Below are positions 7,350 through 16,226 of a stretch of 64,000 nucleotides of DNA, piece after piece. The translations under genes and the position numbers were made by a program. The stretch is from Gemmatimonadota bacterium (GTDB lineage Bacteria > Gemmatimonadota > Gemmatimonadetes > Gemmatimonadales > Gemmatimonadaceae). The DNA lies in assembly GCA_016191225.1 (NCBI GenBank), contig JACPPC010000002.1, forward strand, positions 44,277-108,276, read 5' to 3'. Under the pieces are notes generated by a model. That model had not been told where the DNA came from, did not search any database, and saw only the letters and a program-made list of their open reading frames with translations. How positions within the stretch are numbered: position 1 is the stretch's first letter; each line of letters starts with the position of its first letter.

Positions 7350-10300
7350 CTACCGCTGCGCCGGCCGCGCCGCCGAGGGGCGCGTTCGTGGCGCCGGGCG
7401 CACCGGCGTGGACCGCGCCGGAGCCGGCGCCGATCGGCTCGCCGCACCAGGCTGGCGGCTCGAAGGCGCCGAGGCACTCGGCGCCACCGGGCGCCCGAGG
7501 CCGGGCGCGCTCGGCCTCGGGCGAACCGGCGCGCTCTCGGTCGTGCGCCCCGGCGCAGGCGCCACGGGGCGGGCCGCTGGCGGCCTCCCCGGCGGACGGG
7601 CCGGGTTCGGGCGCAGGGGGGCACTCTCGAGCGAGCGCGGGGGTGCGTTCGGTCGCACGCGGGCGGGGGCGCTTTCGCTCGGACGCACGCGGGCGGGCAC
7701 GTTCTCACGCGGCCGCGGCCGGGCGGGGGCGCTCTCGCTCGGACGCGCGGACGCCGACGGGCGCGGGCGCACCGGTGCGCTCTCGGTCAAGCGCGCGCGG
7801 GGGCTCGGGGTCGGGGCCGGCCGGGTGGGCGTGGCCGACGGCGCGGGCGCGGAGACCGGCGGGGGCACCGGCGCCACGTTCGGCGCGCGCACCGGCGCGC
7901 GCACCGGTGCACTCTCACCGGCGCGCGCGCGCGCGGCGGGCGGGCGCACCGGCCGGAGTGCAGGGGCGGGTGTGGGAGCCGGCGAAGTGAGGGCGCGGCG
8001 CGCACCGGGCCGCAGCGCGGAAACCCCGCGACCAGTGCCTGCGGGTGCGGGAGTCGCCAGGCGGCGCAGCGTGTCGGGGAAGAAGGCGGGCGGCAGCGCG
8101 ATCGGCTCGATCACCGGGGCGGGAATCGCCAGCTCCGGCACGAGGGGGAGGGTCACGCTCTCGACGAACGCCGCGTCGTTGTTCTCCCGCACGACCACCT
8201 GGAGCGGCAGGCTCCGGGCACGGGCCCGGCGAAGCGTCGCGTTCGAAGGCGACACTTCATAGGTGCCCGGGCGCAGTTTGTACGCCTCGAACGAGCCGTC
8301 CGAGAACGTGACCACACGGCGCATGTCGCGCGTCTCGACGTTGACGACCTCGATTTCGGCGCCGGCCGGCCCGCGCGAGCGGTCTGCGTACTCGACGATG
8401 CCGACGATGCCGCCGCCGGGGCGCACGGGGATCGACAGCCGCAGGAACGAGTTCGGCCGCGGAACCACGCCCACGATGGCACGCTCGGTCATCCACATCG
8501 GATTTGGCAGCGACACCGTGTCGACCTCGACCACCGTGGGCACATACGAGAGCAGCGTGCCCATCGTGAACCAGCCGTCTCCATCGGTCGTGACCTGCTG
8601 CGACCCGATCGTGACGTGCACGTTGGGCACGCCGGCCTCGCCGGTGTCGCGCTTGCCGTTGCCGTTCGCGTCCACGAACAGCTCCCCCTCCACGCCACCG
8701 TAGCCAAGCCCGCGCCCGTTGGCGAGGTCATTGCCGACCTGCACACGGCGGCGACCGCCATCGTACTGCGCCGTGCCTGACAGCGTCTGCGCACCCACCA
8801 CCTGCCCCGCCACTACCTGCGTGGTGGTCACGAGCTGGAACGACGGCAGGTTCGCCTGCACCTGGAACCTGACGATCGGCGACGAAAGGCTGCGCACCCA
8901 CAGCACGCCCCCTTCGATGCGGAAGCGCCGCGAGAAGCTGTTGAACAGGAGGGCGGACACCTGCGCGAGCGAGCCGTCGGCCTCGAACAATGCCGACGCC
9001 CGGCCGTACAGCCCGCGCGTGAACGTCCACGGCGAGAGCACCGCGCTTTCGACGATCAGTTCCTCCTGCTGCGTCGCGACCGACGGACCGCTTCCCGCCA
9101 GCGCCGTCTGGCCGAAGATCAGTGACCCCTGCACGCGCGCTGGCCCGCGCGTCGCGGAAGCGGTGAGCTGCTCGCTCGTCGTCGCCACGCCGGCGCGCTC
9201 CTCGCGCCACAGCGTCGCCGCACCCCACCAGCCACGCCGGGCCTCGTACGGACGCCAGAAGAGCCGGGCGTCGACGCGCGACGAGGCCCGGTTCACGTTC
9301 ACGAACTGGCTCGACGCGCTCGTGTCGAATCGCGTTGCTCCCACGGTCACCCGGAAGTCCAGGTTCGGCTGGAAGTCGAACTCGCCGCGGGTCAGGCCAC
9401 CCGCCACGTGCTCGGCGGTCAGGTTGAGGCTGCGAATGATGCCCACGCTCGCCAGCGCGAACGGATTCGAGAACCGCGTACCGTCGCGCAACGCGAATTC
9501 GTTCGTGCCCCCGTGCACCGTCAGCCAGTCGGTGACACCGTAGCGCAGGTCCACCGTGCCGGTGCGGTCGCACTGCTCGAAGCGGCAGGCACCGGCGGCG
9601 GCCACATACTCGAGCTTCCCCCGCGGCAACCGCTCGAACGGCACGACCACGTTCTCGCGCCAGCGGCGTGAGGCCCCGCCGGGGCCGTACGCGAGCAGCT
9701 CGATCTCGTTCGGCCCGTAACTCGTGGGAACGTTGAACCGCCATGCCCCCTGCGCGTCGGGGCGCACGGTGCCGACTGGAGCGCCATACCGCTGGATCTC
9801 GAGCTCCCACCCCGCCGGCAGCCGTCCCTGCAACCATTCGTCCGCGTAGTCCGCCGCGCGGAAGTACGGCACGTTCGTGACCATCGCACCGGTGATCGCC
9901 CGCGGCCGGCGTCCGCTCGTGTTCACGGAGCCCAGGCCCAGCTGCCGAACCCAGCGGCGGTCCTGCCAGGCGCGCGTCCAGTTCCACGTCGTCTCTCCTC
10001 GGCTGAAGGGCTCCGTCCCCGACTGTTGCTGCTGCAGTTCCACGCCGCCGCCGAACAGTTGCGCCCCGAGCGCCAGGCGCGCCGACGAAAGGCGCGACGG
10101 CTGGTCGAGCGGCGACAGGAACGACCAGTCGAGTACTGCGCCGTCGAACACCCGTGGCCGGTCCTCCGTGACGGCGAACGGCGGCGGCGCGCCCGCGGTG
10201 CGCCAGGCCAGCGTGCGCTGGCGCACCCGCTCGAGGCGCCGGAGCACGGGCATTTCGCGCACACCCATGAATGTCACGGTCAGCGAACCCAGGTCCACAT

Positions 10301-10778
10301 CGGCGCGCACACGGAGCGCGCGCGCCAGCAGTGCCGGCGTGGCGTACAGCTCGCCCTGCTGCCAAGCCACGTCCGCATTCCGGAACGACACCACGCTGTC
10401 ACGCCCCTCCAGCCGCCGCGTGTCCGTGTTGAAGCCGACCGGCGGCAGCTCCGGGTCCACGAGCCCGGCCAGCCGCCGCCCGGGAACGTCCACGGTCATC
10501 GCGATCTCGAGCATGCCGAACACCTGCCGCACGGGCAGCAGCAGCATCGTGTCGCGCCCCAGCCCCACCAAGGTCGCCTGCGGGCCGTTCTCGATCACCA
10601 CGCGCACCACGGCGTCGGCGTCCGCGCTGTCCTCGAGCGCCCAGGCCGGCCGCGCCGGCGGTGCCAGCGGCGGCGTCGCCACCGGGCGGCCGCGAACCGG
10701 CGGCTGCGCCGCAGCGCGCGCCAGCGGCGGGAGAGTCGCGGCGGCAGCCAGCAGCAGGCAGGCGAGGCGCGCGCGCAT
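7350..10778 (-). CDS. Outer-membrane usher of a chaperone-usher pilus, with SdrD-like domain and ESAP-repeat tail
   Basis: A 1142-residue protein with a signal peptide (cleavage after about residue 24). Residues from about 180 to 690 are beta-rich with usher-like features, including Gly/aromatic strands and NEIELLAYGPGG. Around residues 695-790 there is a calcium-binding SdrD-type element (DANGNGKRDTGEAG), followed by a carboxypeptidase-regulatory-like beta domain (about 800-870). From about residue 897 to the end the protein is a Pro/Ala/Arg/Ser-rich tail with six ESAP units such as ESAPVRPRPS. Ushers secrete and assemble pilins across the outer membrane. The preceding chaperone gene ends four bases upstream, so they are co-translated. 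The tail is highly atypical for an usher; its frame is uninterrupted. Confidence 0.8.
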   Translation of the reverse strand: MRARLACLLLAAAATLPPLARAAAQPPVRGRPVATPPLAPPARPAWALEDSADADAVVRVVIENGPQATLVGLGRDTMLLLPVRQVFGMLEIAMTVDVPGRRLAGLVDPELPPVGFNTDTRRLEGRDSVVSFRNADVAWQQGELYATPALLARALRVRADVDLGSLTVTFMGVREMPVLRRLERVRQRTLAWRTAGAPPPFAVTEDRPRVFDGAVLDWSFLSPLDQPSRLSSARLALGAQLFGGGVELQQQQSGTEPFSRGETTWNWTRAWQDRRWVRQLGLGSVNTSGRRPRAITGAMVTNVPYFRAADYADEWLQGRLPAGWELEIQRYGAPVGTVRPDAQGAWRFNVPTSYGPNEIELLAYGPGGASRRWRENVVVPFERLPRGKLEYVAAAGACRFEQCDRTGTVDLRYGVTDWLTVHGGTNEFALRDGTRFSNPFALASVGIIRSLNLTAEHVAGGLTRGEFDFQPNLDFRVTVGATRFDTSASSQFVNVNRASSRVDARLFWRPYEARRGWWGAATLWREERAGVATTSEQLTASATRGPARVQGSLIFGQTALAGSGPSVATQQEELIVESAVLSPWTFTRGLYGRASALFEADGSLAQVSALLFNSFSRRFRIEGGVLWVRSLSSPIVRFQVQANLPSFQLVTTTQVVAGQVVGAQTLSGTAQYDGGRRRVQVGNDLANGRGLGYGGVEGELFVDANGNGKRDTGEAGVPNVHVTIGSQQVTTDGDGWFTMGTLLSYVPTVVEVDTVSLPNPMWMTERAIVGVVPRPNSFLRLSIPVRPGGGIVGIVEYADRSRGPAGAEIEVVNVETRDMRRVVTFSDGSFEAYKLRPGTYEVSPSNATLRRARARSLPLQVVVRENNDAAFVESVTLPLVPELAIPAPVIEPIALPPAFFPDTLRRLATPAPAGTGRGVSALRPGARRALTSPAPTPAPALRPVRPPAARARAGESAPVRAPVRAPNVAPVPPPVSAPAPSATPTRPAPTPSPRARLTESAPVRPRPSASARPSESAPARPRPRENVPARVRPSESAPARVRPNAPPRSLESAPLRPNPARPPGRPPAARPVAPAPGRTTESAPVRPRPSAPGLGRPVAPSASAPSSRQPGAASRSAPAPARSTPVRPAPRTRPSAARPAQR

Positions 10779-10781
10779 TGG

Positions 10782-11624
10782 CTACGGCACCGTGACCTGC
10801 GTGCGGGCCCGCGCCTCGGGCGCCGGCAGGACGTCGGCGGTGCGCAGGTCGGTCCGCACCGGCGACAGCGTCGCGACCAAGGTGTACGTCCCGGCGGCCA
10901 GCTTCTCGAGAGGCCATGCCAGCCGGCGCCGGTAGCTCTTCTGGTAGATCGACATCGCCACCGTCCACTCGCGCACCGGGCGCTGCCGGGCGTCGAGCAG
11001 CGCGAAGGTCGCCGTGCCAAGCCACGACGCGTTCCCGCCGCGCGACAGCACCGCCCGGGCCCGCAGCGTGTCGCCGGCAGCGACGGCGGTGAGCGTGTCC
11101 ATCGAAATCGAGGTGGTGACGGCGCCCTTGCGGTACCAGAGCGGGATGCTCGTCACGATCGCGAAGCTCACACCCACCTGGGTGCCCTCACCGGCCTTGG
11201 TGGTGTCCGGCAGCCGCTTCGCGGTGGCGAGGAAGCGCGCCCAGTATTCGCCGTCCGGCAGCGCGGGGGTCGGCGACGCGAACAATCGCACCGTCTGCGA
11301 CTGGCCGGGCGCGAGCACGACCCGCCGCGGGAAGACTCGGATGAACCGCGCCGCGGACGGCGCCTCGGCCGAGAGGCTTTCCGGCGCGAACGACGGCACC
11401 ATTGGCGACTCGTTCGTGTCCGTCGTCGAGTAGCCGTAACGCAGGTCGACCGTCACTTCCTCCGTGGCCGTGCTGGTGTTCGCGAGCATCACCTCGGCCG
11501 TGCGCGTCCGCGTGTCCATGAAGATCGCCAGCGGCGACACGAGCACCGCGCGGGCGATGCCCGACAGGGTGACGGCGGCGACAAGCGCGACGAGGGCCCC
11601 GAGGCGGAGGCGGCGGCGCGTCAT
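10782..11624 (-). CDS. Periplasmic pilus chaperone (PapD-like)
   Basis: A 280-residue protein with a signal peptide (LVALVAAVTLSGIARA) and an immunoglobulin-like chaperone domain. Typical pieces are VLVSPLAIFMD near the mature N-terminus, the strand ending FIRVFPRRVVLAPGQSQTVRL, and PDGEYWARFLA. Such chaperones donate a strand to unfolded pilins and deliver them to the usher. It is longer than classical PapD (about 220 residues), with an extra C-terminal beta region. Its ATG overlaps the minor pilin stop (ATGA), and the usher starts four bases after its own stop. Confidence 0.82.
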   Translation of the reverse strand: MTRRRLRLGALVALVAAVTLSGIARAVLVSPLAIFMDTRTRTAEVMLANTSTATEEVTVDLRYGYSTTDTNESPMVPSFAPESLSAEAPSAARFIRVFPRRVVLAPGQSQTVRLFASPTPALPDGEYWARFLATAKRLPDTTKAGEGTQVGVSFAIVTSIPLWYRKGAVTTSISMDTLTAVAAGDTLRARAVLSRGGNASWLGTATFALLDARQRPVREWTVAMSIYQKSYRRRLAWPLEKLAAGTYTLVATLSPVRTDLRTADVLPAPEARARTQVTVP

Positions 11625-12139
11625 GGGCAGCTCGCCCCCGTGTACACCACGTGCGCCACCACCGTGCCGGCATACGCGCCGCGGCGCTGTGTCGGGCGCG
11701 GCTGCACGAGTCCGCCCAGGAAGAGGAAGAGCGAGCCGGTCGCCGGATCCAGGCAGCCGAGCTTGATCGCGTTCGGGTCGAACCGCGTCCCCGCCGACGG
11801 GTCGAAGGTCGGCGACAGGAGCGCGTCGCTCGTCGAGTACTGCACGGGCATGAACACGCCTCCGGTCGTCAGGATCACGGTCGGCAGCGTGAGGGTGATG
11901 CGGACCTGCTTCCCCCTGTCGCCGCGGAACTCCAGCACGCCTCCGCTGGCGGTCGCCGCGTCGACCGGCTTGACCAGTCCCGGCAGCACCGACCCGAAGT
12001 CGAGCGCCCGGAGCGGCACGATCGTGATGGGTGCCTGCGCCAATGCCGCTGCCCCGCCGGCCAGGAATCCGGCGAACACGGCCACGAGGCGCGCGACGGC
12101 TGCGCGACCGCGGACCAAGGTGAGTAGCGGGCGGGGCAA
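11621..12139 (-). CDS. Minor pilin-like DUF4402-type protein
   Basis: A 172-residue exported protein. A signal peptide (FLAGGAAALAQA) is followed by a beta-rich domain beginning ITIVPLRALDFGSVLPG and ending RRGAYAGTVVAHVVYTG. That matches the DUF4402 pattern, in which the last strand alternates hydrophobic residues. Two cysteines (in KLGCLD and GASCP) may form a disulfide. It probably sits in or at the tip of the pilus. The frame opens with TTG at 12139; a GTG at 12085 is another possible start, and neither has a good ribosome-binding site. Translation may be coupled to the chaperone through the 4-base overlap. Confidence 0.7.
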   Translation of the reverse strand: MPRPLLTLVRGRAAVARLVAVFAGFLAGGAAALAQAPITIVPLRALDFGSVLPGLVKPVDAATASGGVLEFRGDRGKQVRITLTLPTVILTTGGVFMPVQYSTSDALLSPTFDPSAGTRFDPNAIKLGCLDPATGSLFLFLGGLVQPRPTQRRGAYAGTVVAHVVYTGASCP

Positions 12140-12173
12140 GGGGAGGCTGGGTGGTGGGGTCCGTATAACCCAA

Positions 12174-12209
12174 TGGTCGGCCCAAGCACGCTGCTGCCTG
12201 AGCCGACCA
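12174..12209 (-). terminator. Second intercistronic hairpin of the pilus operon
   Basis: TGGTCGGC at 12174-12181 pairs with GCCGACCA at 12202-12209, an 8-bp stem with a 20-base loop. It lies in the 129-base gap between major and minor pilin genes and may add to attenuation or stabilise the processed 3' end. Confidence 0.35.
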
Positions 12210-12236
12210 CTGGAATTCGCGTCACACGGTCTCGCC

Positions 12237-12259
12237 GTCCGCGCCCGTCGGGCGCGGAC
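12237..12259 (-). terminator. Hairpin directly after the major pilin gene
   Basis: GTCCGCGCCC at 12237-12246 and GGGCGCGGAC at 12250-12259 form a perfect 10-bp stem with a 3-base loop. It begins nine bases after the major pilin stop codon. It lacks a U-tract, so partial read-through with mRNA protection is plausible and would keep pilin expression above that of chaperone and usher. Confidence 0.6.
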
Positions 12260-12268
12260 GTGGGCAGG

Positions 12269-12784
12269 TCACGGGCCGTAGGTGACCGTGATCGTCAGCG
12301 TGCCGCTGAAGCTGCCGTTCGAGGTCCCCGCCGTGGTCGTCAGCCGGCCGCCGACCGCGTAGCAGAGGATGCCGCCGGAGCCGAGGTTCGTGCTCAGCGC
12401 GCCGCCGGTCACGTCCACCGGCGTGACGCCCGAGCGATCACACGAGCCCGATGGGATGTTCTTCGTCCCGACCGACGAGGAGAGAATGCTGTACACCGGC
12501 GCCGTGCCAGGGCCCGTGAACGTCACGGTGAGCGGGAAGGTGACGGTGACGTTGGCACTCGCAGCGCCGACGACTTCGATGAGACCGGTCGTCGCCGCGT
12601 TGAACGCGACGTCGGTGACCGACGGCTTGGTCACGGCCCCGAAGTTGAGCCCGGCCGGGCTCGTGATGCTGATCGCCGGGTTGACCGCAGCGGTCACGGC
12701 CATCTGGGCACCGGCCACCGACGACGCGGCGACGAGTGCGGCTCCGAGCAGTGACGCCCGCAGGGTGAACGGAAGGCTACGCAT
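12269..12784 (-). CDS. Major pilin-like DUF4402-type protein
   Basis: A 171-residue secreted protein. The signal peptide ends at VAGAQ. The mature protein starts AVTAAVNPAISITSPAGLNFG and finishes with GSFSGTLTITVTYGP, the terminal strand pattern of DUF4402 pilins. It is rich in Thr, Val, Ala and Gly. Two cysteines (SGSCDRSG and GGILCYAVGG) could form a disulfide. ATG 12784 is preceded by AAGGAG. It is the first gene of the pilus operon and is followed by a strong hairpin, so it is probably the most abundant subunit. The donor strand would be its N-terminus. Confidence 0.78.
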   Translation of the reverse strand: MRSLPFTLRASLLGAALVAASSVAGAQMAVTAAVNPAISITSPAGLNFGAVTKPSVTDVAFNAATTGLIEVVGAASANVTVTFPLTVTFTGPGTAPVYSILSSSVGTKNIPSGSCDRSGVTPVDVTGGALSTNLGSGGILCYAVGGRLTTTAGTSNGSFSGTLTITVTYGP

Positions 12785-13222
12785 GGACCTGACTCCTTGG
12801 AAATATCCGGGGGACAAGCGGAGGGCAGAGAATGCTCCGAAGCCATGTGTGTCGCAAGATCGTTGCCGCGGAGTCGCGCCGAAGTGCATGAAATCGAGCC
12901 GGTTATGCCTGCTCGTCCGGGGTGACATGGCGCACACGGCCTGCCGGAGCTGTGATGGCCCGTACTACATCACAAAAATGCCGTTGCAGGTCGTGACTGT
13001 GGGCAAGTCGTCTTCGCCGGCTGATCACGTAAGCCACGCAACCACATGCACGAAGGGATCAGGCGCCTCTCGCGCGGCGCTAGGACTGGCTCCGGCGGGC
13101 CCGGCCTGCGAAAGGACATCCTGGCCGAGCGCCGCGACGCGTTTCTCGACAACCGACCCGCGCTCGATATTTGGCGCTGTCTTGCCTTTCCCAGGAGTGT
13201 GTGGCGCCTCGGACGCGACGCT
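12785..13222. other. Intergenic region upstream of pilus operon
   Basis: About 440 bases with no supported gene. The minus-strand leader of the pilin gene contains a short AT-rich stretch (about 12960-12980, with TAGTAC as a weak -10 candidate). I looked for cyclic-di-GMP riboswitch landmarks and did not find them. The right end holds the pntB terminator candidate. Confidence 0.5.
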
Positions 13223-13242
13223 CTGTGGCGCCCATGCCACAG
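13223..13242 (-). terminator. Candidate terminator after pntB
   Basis: CTGTGGC at 13223-13229 pairs with GCCACAG at 13236-13242 around a six-base loop. It lies immediately after the pntB stop codon, at the end of the transhydrogenase operon. No long U-run follows. Confidence 0.4.
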
Positions 13243-13243
13243 C

Positions 13244-14698
13244 CTACAGCTGCTTCACCTCGGCCACGAGCTTCGTCAGTGACGTCTTGGCGTCGCCGAA
13301 CAGCATGCTCGTCTTCGGGTCGTAGAACAGCTCGTTCTCGATCCCGGCGAAGCCGGCCGCCATGCCTCGCTTCAGCACGATGATGCTTTTCGCCACGTCG
13401 GCGTTCAGGATCGGCATCCCGTAGATCGGCGATCCTTTGTCGTGCTTCGCCGCCGGGTTCACTACGTCGTTGGCGCCGATCACAAGGGCCACGTCCGCGG
13501 TCGCGAACTCGTCGTTGATCTCGTCCATGTCGAACAGCTTGTCGTAGGGCACGTTCGACTCGGCGAGCAGCACGTTCATGTGGCCCGGCATGCGGCCGGC
13601 CACGGGGTGGATCGCGTACTTCACCTCACCCCCCTTCTTCTCGATCAGCTCGGCGAGCTCGCGCACGGTGTGCTGTGCCTGGGCCACCGCCATCCCGTAC
13701 CCGGGGATCACGATGACCTTGCTCGCGTAGCCCAGCTGGATCGCGGCGTCCTCGGCGGAGATGCTCTTCACGCTCAGTCCCGCCGTGCTCCGGGCCGACG
13801 ACTCGGGCGGCGTGCCGAAGGCCCCGAAGATGACGTTGCCGAACGAGCGGTTCATCGCCTTCGACATGATGATCGACAGGATGAAGCCGCCCGCGCCCTC
13901 GAGGGCGCCAGCGATGATCAGCACCGTGTTGCCGATCGCGAAGCCGGTCGCGGCGGCCGCCAGGCCCGCGTACGAGTTCAGCAATGACACCACGACCGGC
14001 ATGTCAGCCCCGCCGATCGGCAGCACGAGCGAGATGCCGATCGCGAACGAGAGCGCGGACATCGTCCAGAACGCCCACGCGGCCGACGGGTCGAACACGA
14101 GGTACACGAGCAGCCCCGCCGTGCCCGCCAACGCGGCGATGTTCACCGCGTTCTGGCCGGGATAGGTAAGCGGCCGGCCCGGGATGAACTCCTGCAGCTT
14201 GCCGAACGCCATGAACGAGCCCGTCACCGTCAGCGAGCCGAACAGCACCTCGAAGCCGAGCGCCCCCATCTCGAAGCGCGGGATCACCCCCGCAACGCCG
14301 GTCGCGTCGGGCGCGGTGCGGTGCAGGTACTCGGCGATTCCCACCAGGCTCGCCGCGAGCGCACCGAACATGTGCGACACGGCGATCTGCTGCGGCACCG
14401 CCGTCATCGGGACCTTCGTGCCGAGTGGATAGCCGATCAGGGATCCCACAGCGAGCCCCGCGATGATCCACTGGTACTCGACGATCTCGTTCACGATCAG
14501 CGTGCCGACGATCGCGAGCAGCATGCCGGCTGCGGCCTGCTGCATGCCGCGGCGGGCACTGTCGGGCTTGGTGAGCGACTTGAGGCCGAGGATGAAGAAG
14601 ACCGCCGCCGCGAAGTAGCTCCCCTGCGTCAGCAGGGTGCGGGCCAGCGCGCCCGCCCCCGCCGACCCGGCGGCGTCGATCAGCGTCGAGAGAGTCAC
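13244..14698 (-). CDS. pntB: NAD(P) transhydrogenase subunit beta
   Basis: A 484-residue membrane protein. The N-terminal 270 residues contain many transmembrane helices. The C-terminal NADP(H)-binding domain III carries VIVIPGYGMAVAQAQH, then HPVAGRMPGHMNVLLAE and ALVIGANDVVNPAA, all hallmark PntB sequences. Together with PntA it couples proton influx to hydride transfer from NADH to NADP+, supplying NADPH. The start is GTG 14698, overlapping the upstream stop by four bases. It is the last gene of the three-gene pntA-pntAb-pntB operon, the split arrangement seen in many non-enteric bacteria. Confidence 0.97.
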   Translation of the reverse strand: MTLSTLIDAAGSAGAGALARTLLTQGSYFAAAVFFILGLKSLTKPDSARRGMQQAAAGMLLAIVGTLIVNEIVEYQWIIAGLAVGSLIGYPLGTKVPMTAVPQQIAVSHMFGALAASLVGIAEYLHRTAPDATGVAGVIPRFEMGALGFEVLFGSLTVTGSFMAFGKLQEFIPGRPLTYPGQNAVNIAALAGTAGLLVYLVFDPSAAWAFWTMSALSFAIGISLVLPIGGADMPVVVSLLNSYAGLAAAATGFAIGNTVLIIAGALEGAGGFILSIIMSKAMNRSFGNVIFGAFGTPPESSARSTAGLSVKSISAEDAAIQLGYASKVIVIPGYGMAVAQAQHTVRELAELIEKKGGEVKYAIHPVAGRMPGHMNVLLAESNVPYDKLFDMDEINDEFATADVALVIGANDVVNPAAKHDKGSPIYGMPILNADVAKSIIVLKRGMAAGFAGIENELFYDPKTSMLFGDAKTSLTKLVAEVKQL

Positions 14699-15003
14699 GG
14701 TGCGTCGCCCGCCGTCTTCGTGTCCGCCCGCTTGAACATGTGGAGCATCCGGTCAGTGATCCCGAAGCCGCCCACGACGTTGATCGTCGCGCAGGTGACC
14801 GCCACGAAGCCGAGGATCGACGTCAGCGTCGAGTGACGCGAGCCGGCCACCACCAGGGCGCCCACGATCGAGATCGCCGAGATCGCGTTTGTCGCGGACA
14901 TGAGCGGCGTGTGCAGCAGCGGCGGCACGCGCGTGAGGATGCTGAAGCCGACGAAGCCGGCGAGGATAAAGACGTACAGCTGCAGGATGATCGTGAGCGT
15001 CAT
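14695..15003 (-). CDS. pntAb: NAD(P) transhydrogenase subunit alpha part 2 (membrane segment)
   Basis: A 102-residue protein with about three transmembrane helices and the sequence LLHTPLMSATNAISAI, which is characteristic of the membrane part of the alpha subunit. The E. coli PntA carries this as a C-terminal domain; here it is a separate gene. It forms part of the proton channel. It starts 17 bases after the pntA stop and overlaps pntB by four bases. Confidence 0.95.
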   Translation of the reverse strand: MTLTIILQLYVFILAGFVGFSILTRVPPLLHTPLMSATNAISAISIVGALVVAGSRHSTLTSILGFVAVTCATINVVGGFGITDRMLHMFKRADTKTAGDAP

Positions 15004-15019
15004 CGTGGGGTCCGGGGAA

Positions 15020-16129
15020 TCAGGGGCGCACCTGGCCGCCGTGGGTCACGGCCATCGGGCCCGTGATCTCGTCGGCGAGGTCGATCGTGAGCCCCTGGTC
15101 CTTGGGGGCGAGGTGCTGGAGCAGCTCGAGCACGTTGCGGCTGAACATCGCGCTGGCGTGGGTCGGCAGGGTGCTGGGCAGGTTGAGTGGGCCCATGATC
15201 GTCACGCCGTGCCGGGTGACGGTCTCGCCGGGGACGGTGATGGCGCAGTTGCCCCCGGATTCCGCCGCGAGGTCCACCAGCACGGCGCCCGCCTTCATGG
15301 TCCGCACCATCTCCTCGGCGATCAGCACCGGGGCGCGCTTGCCGGGAATCGCCGCCGTGGTGATCACCAGGTCCATCTCCGGCAGCACCGCGGCGATCGC
15401 CGCCTGGGTGCGCGCTTGCGCGTCCGCGGCTTGCTCCTTCGCGTACCCGCCGGCGGTTTCCGCCGCCCCGGCGGCGAGCTCCGCCGCGATGAACTTCGCC
15501 CCCAGCGAGTGCACCTGCTCCTTCACCGCCGCGCGCACGTCGAAGGCGCTCACCACCGCGCCGAGGCGGCGGGCCGTCGCGATCGCCTGCAGTCCGGCCA
15601 CGCCGGCGCCGAGCACGAAGGCCTTGGCCGGGGGGATGTTCCCCGCAGCCGTGGTGAGCATCGGCAGGAAGCGCGGCAGGGCGCCGGCGGCCAGCAGGAC
15701 CGCCTTGTACCCCGCCACCGTCGCCTGCGACGACAACACGTCCATGCTCTGCGCGCGCGAGATGCGCGGCACTCGCTCGAGGGCCAGCGCGGTGACCTGG
15801 CGCTCGGCCAGCCGCGCCAGAAGGTCGGCGCTCTGGCCGGCCGGCAGCAGCGAGACGAGTACGGTGCCTGCCGAAAGTCGCGCCGCCTCGTCGAGGGTCG
15901 GTTTCTGCACCTTGCAGACCACGGCGGCGCCGGCACACGCCTCGGCCGCATCGGCGGCAATTGTCGCGCCGGCCTTGACGTACAGGGCATCGGCGAATCC
16001 GGCGGCGGCGCCGGCGTCGTGCTCGACGGCCACCGTGGCGCCAGCCTTCAGCAGCCTGACGACGCTGTCGGGAACGACGGCGACGCGCTGCTCGCGCTCG
16101 GCGGTCTCCTTCAGGACTGCAACGCGCAT
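15020..16129 (-). CDS. pntA: NAD(P) transhydrogenase subunit alpha part 1 (NAD-binding)
   Basis: A 369-residue soluble protein of the alanine dehydrogenase/PntA family. It begins MRVAVLKETAEREQRVAVVP, has the Rossmann motif VLGAGVAGLQAIATARRLGA near residue 180, and the RAQSMDVLSSQA loop. It binds NAD(H) as domain I of the proton-pumping transhydrogenase. Start 16129 was chosen to match the family N-terminus; no strong ribosome-binding site is seen. It is the first gene of the transhydrogenase operon. Confidence 0.95.
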   Translation of the reverse strand: MRVAVLKETAEREQRVAVVPDSVVRLLKAGATVAVEHDAGAAAGFADALYVKAGATIAADAAEACAGAAVVCKVQKPTLDEAARLSAGTVLVSLLPAGQSADLLARLAERQVTALALERVPRISRAQSMDVLSSQATVAGYKAVLLAAGALPRFLPMLTTAAGNIPPAKAFVLGAGVAGLQAIATARRLGAVVSAFDVRAAVKEQVHSLGAKFIAAELAAGAAETAGGYAKEQAADAQARTQAAIAAVLPEMDLVITTAAIPGKRAPVLIAEEMVRTMKAGAVLVDLAAESGGNCAITVPGETVTRHGVTIMGPLNLPSTLPTHASAMFSRNVLELLQHLAPKDQGLTIDLADEITGPMAVTHGGQVRP

Positions 16130-16226
16130 GCGATCGGGGATCGAGGCTCGGGCGGGACATGGCACAACCGGCGGGGGCACCCGCGCGCCACCCGACGTGG
16201 CCGCCCGGAAGCGGCCCGCGCGGGAT

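Noticed and set aside
10026..12281. 751-codon open frame on the plus strand across usher, chaperone and pilin genes
   Set aside because: It spans several real genes on the other strand and has no recognisable domain.
12785..12960. Cyclic-di-GMP riboswitch upstream of the pilin gene
   Set aside because: The conserved core elements of the class I aptamer could not be found in the minus-strand leader.
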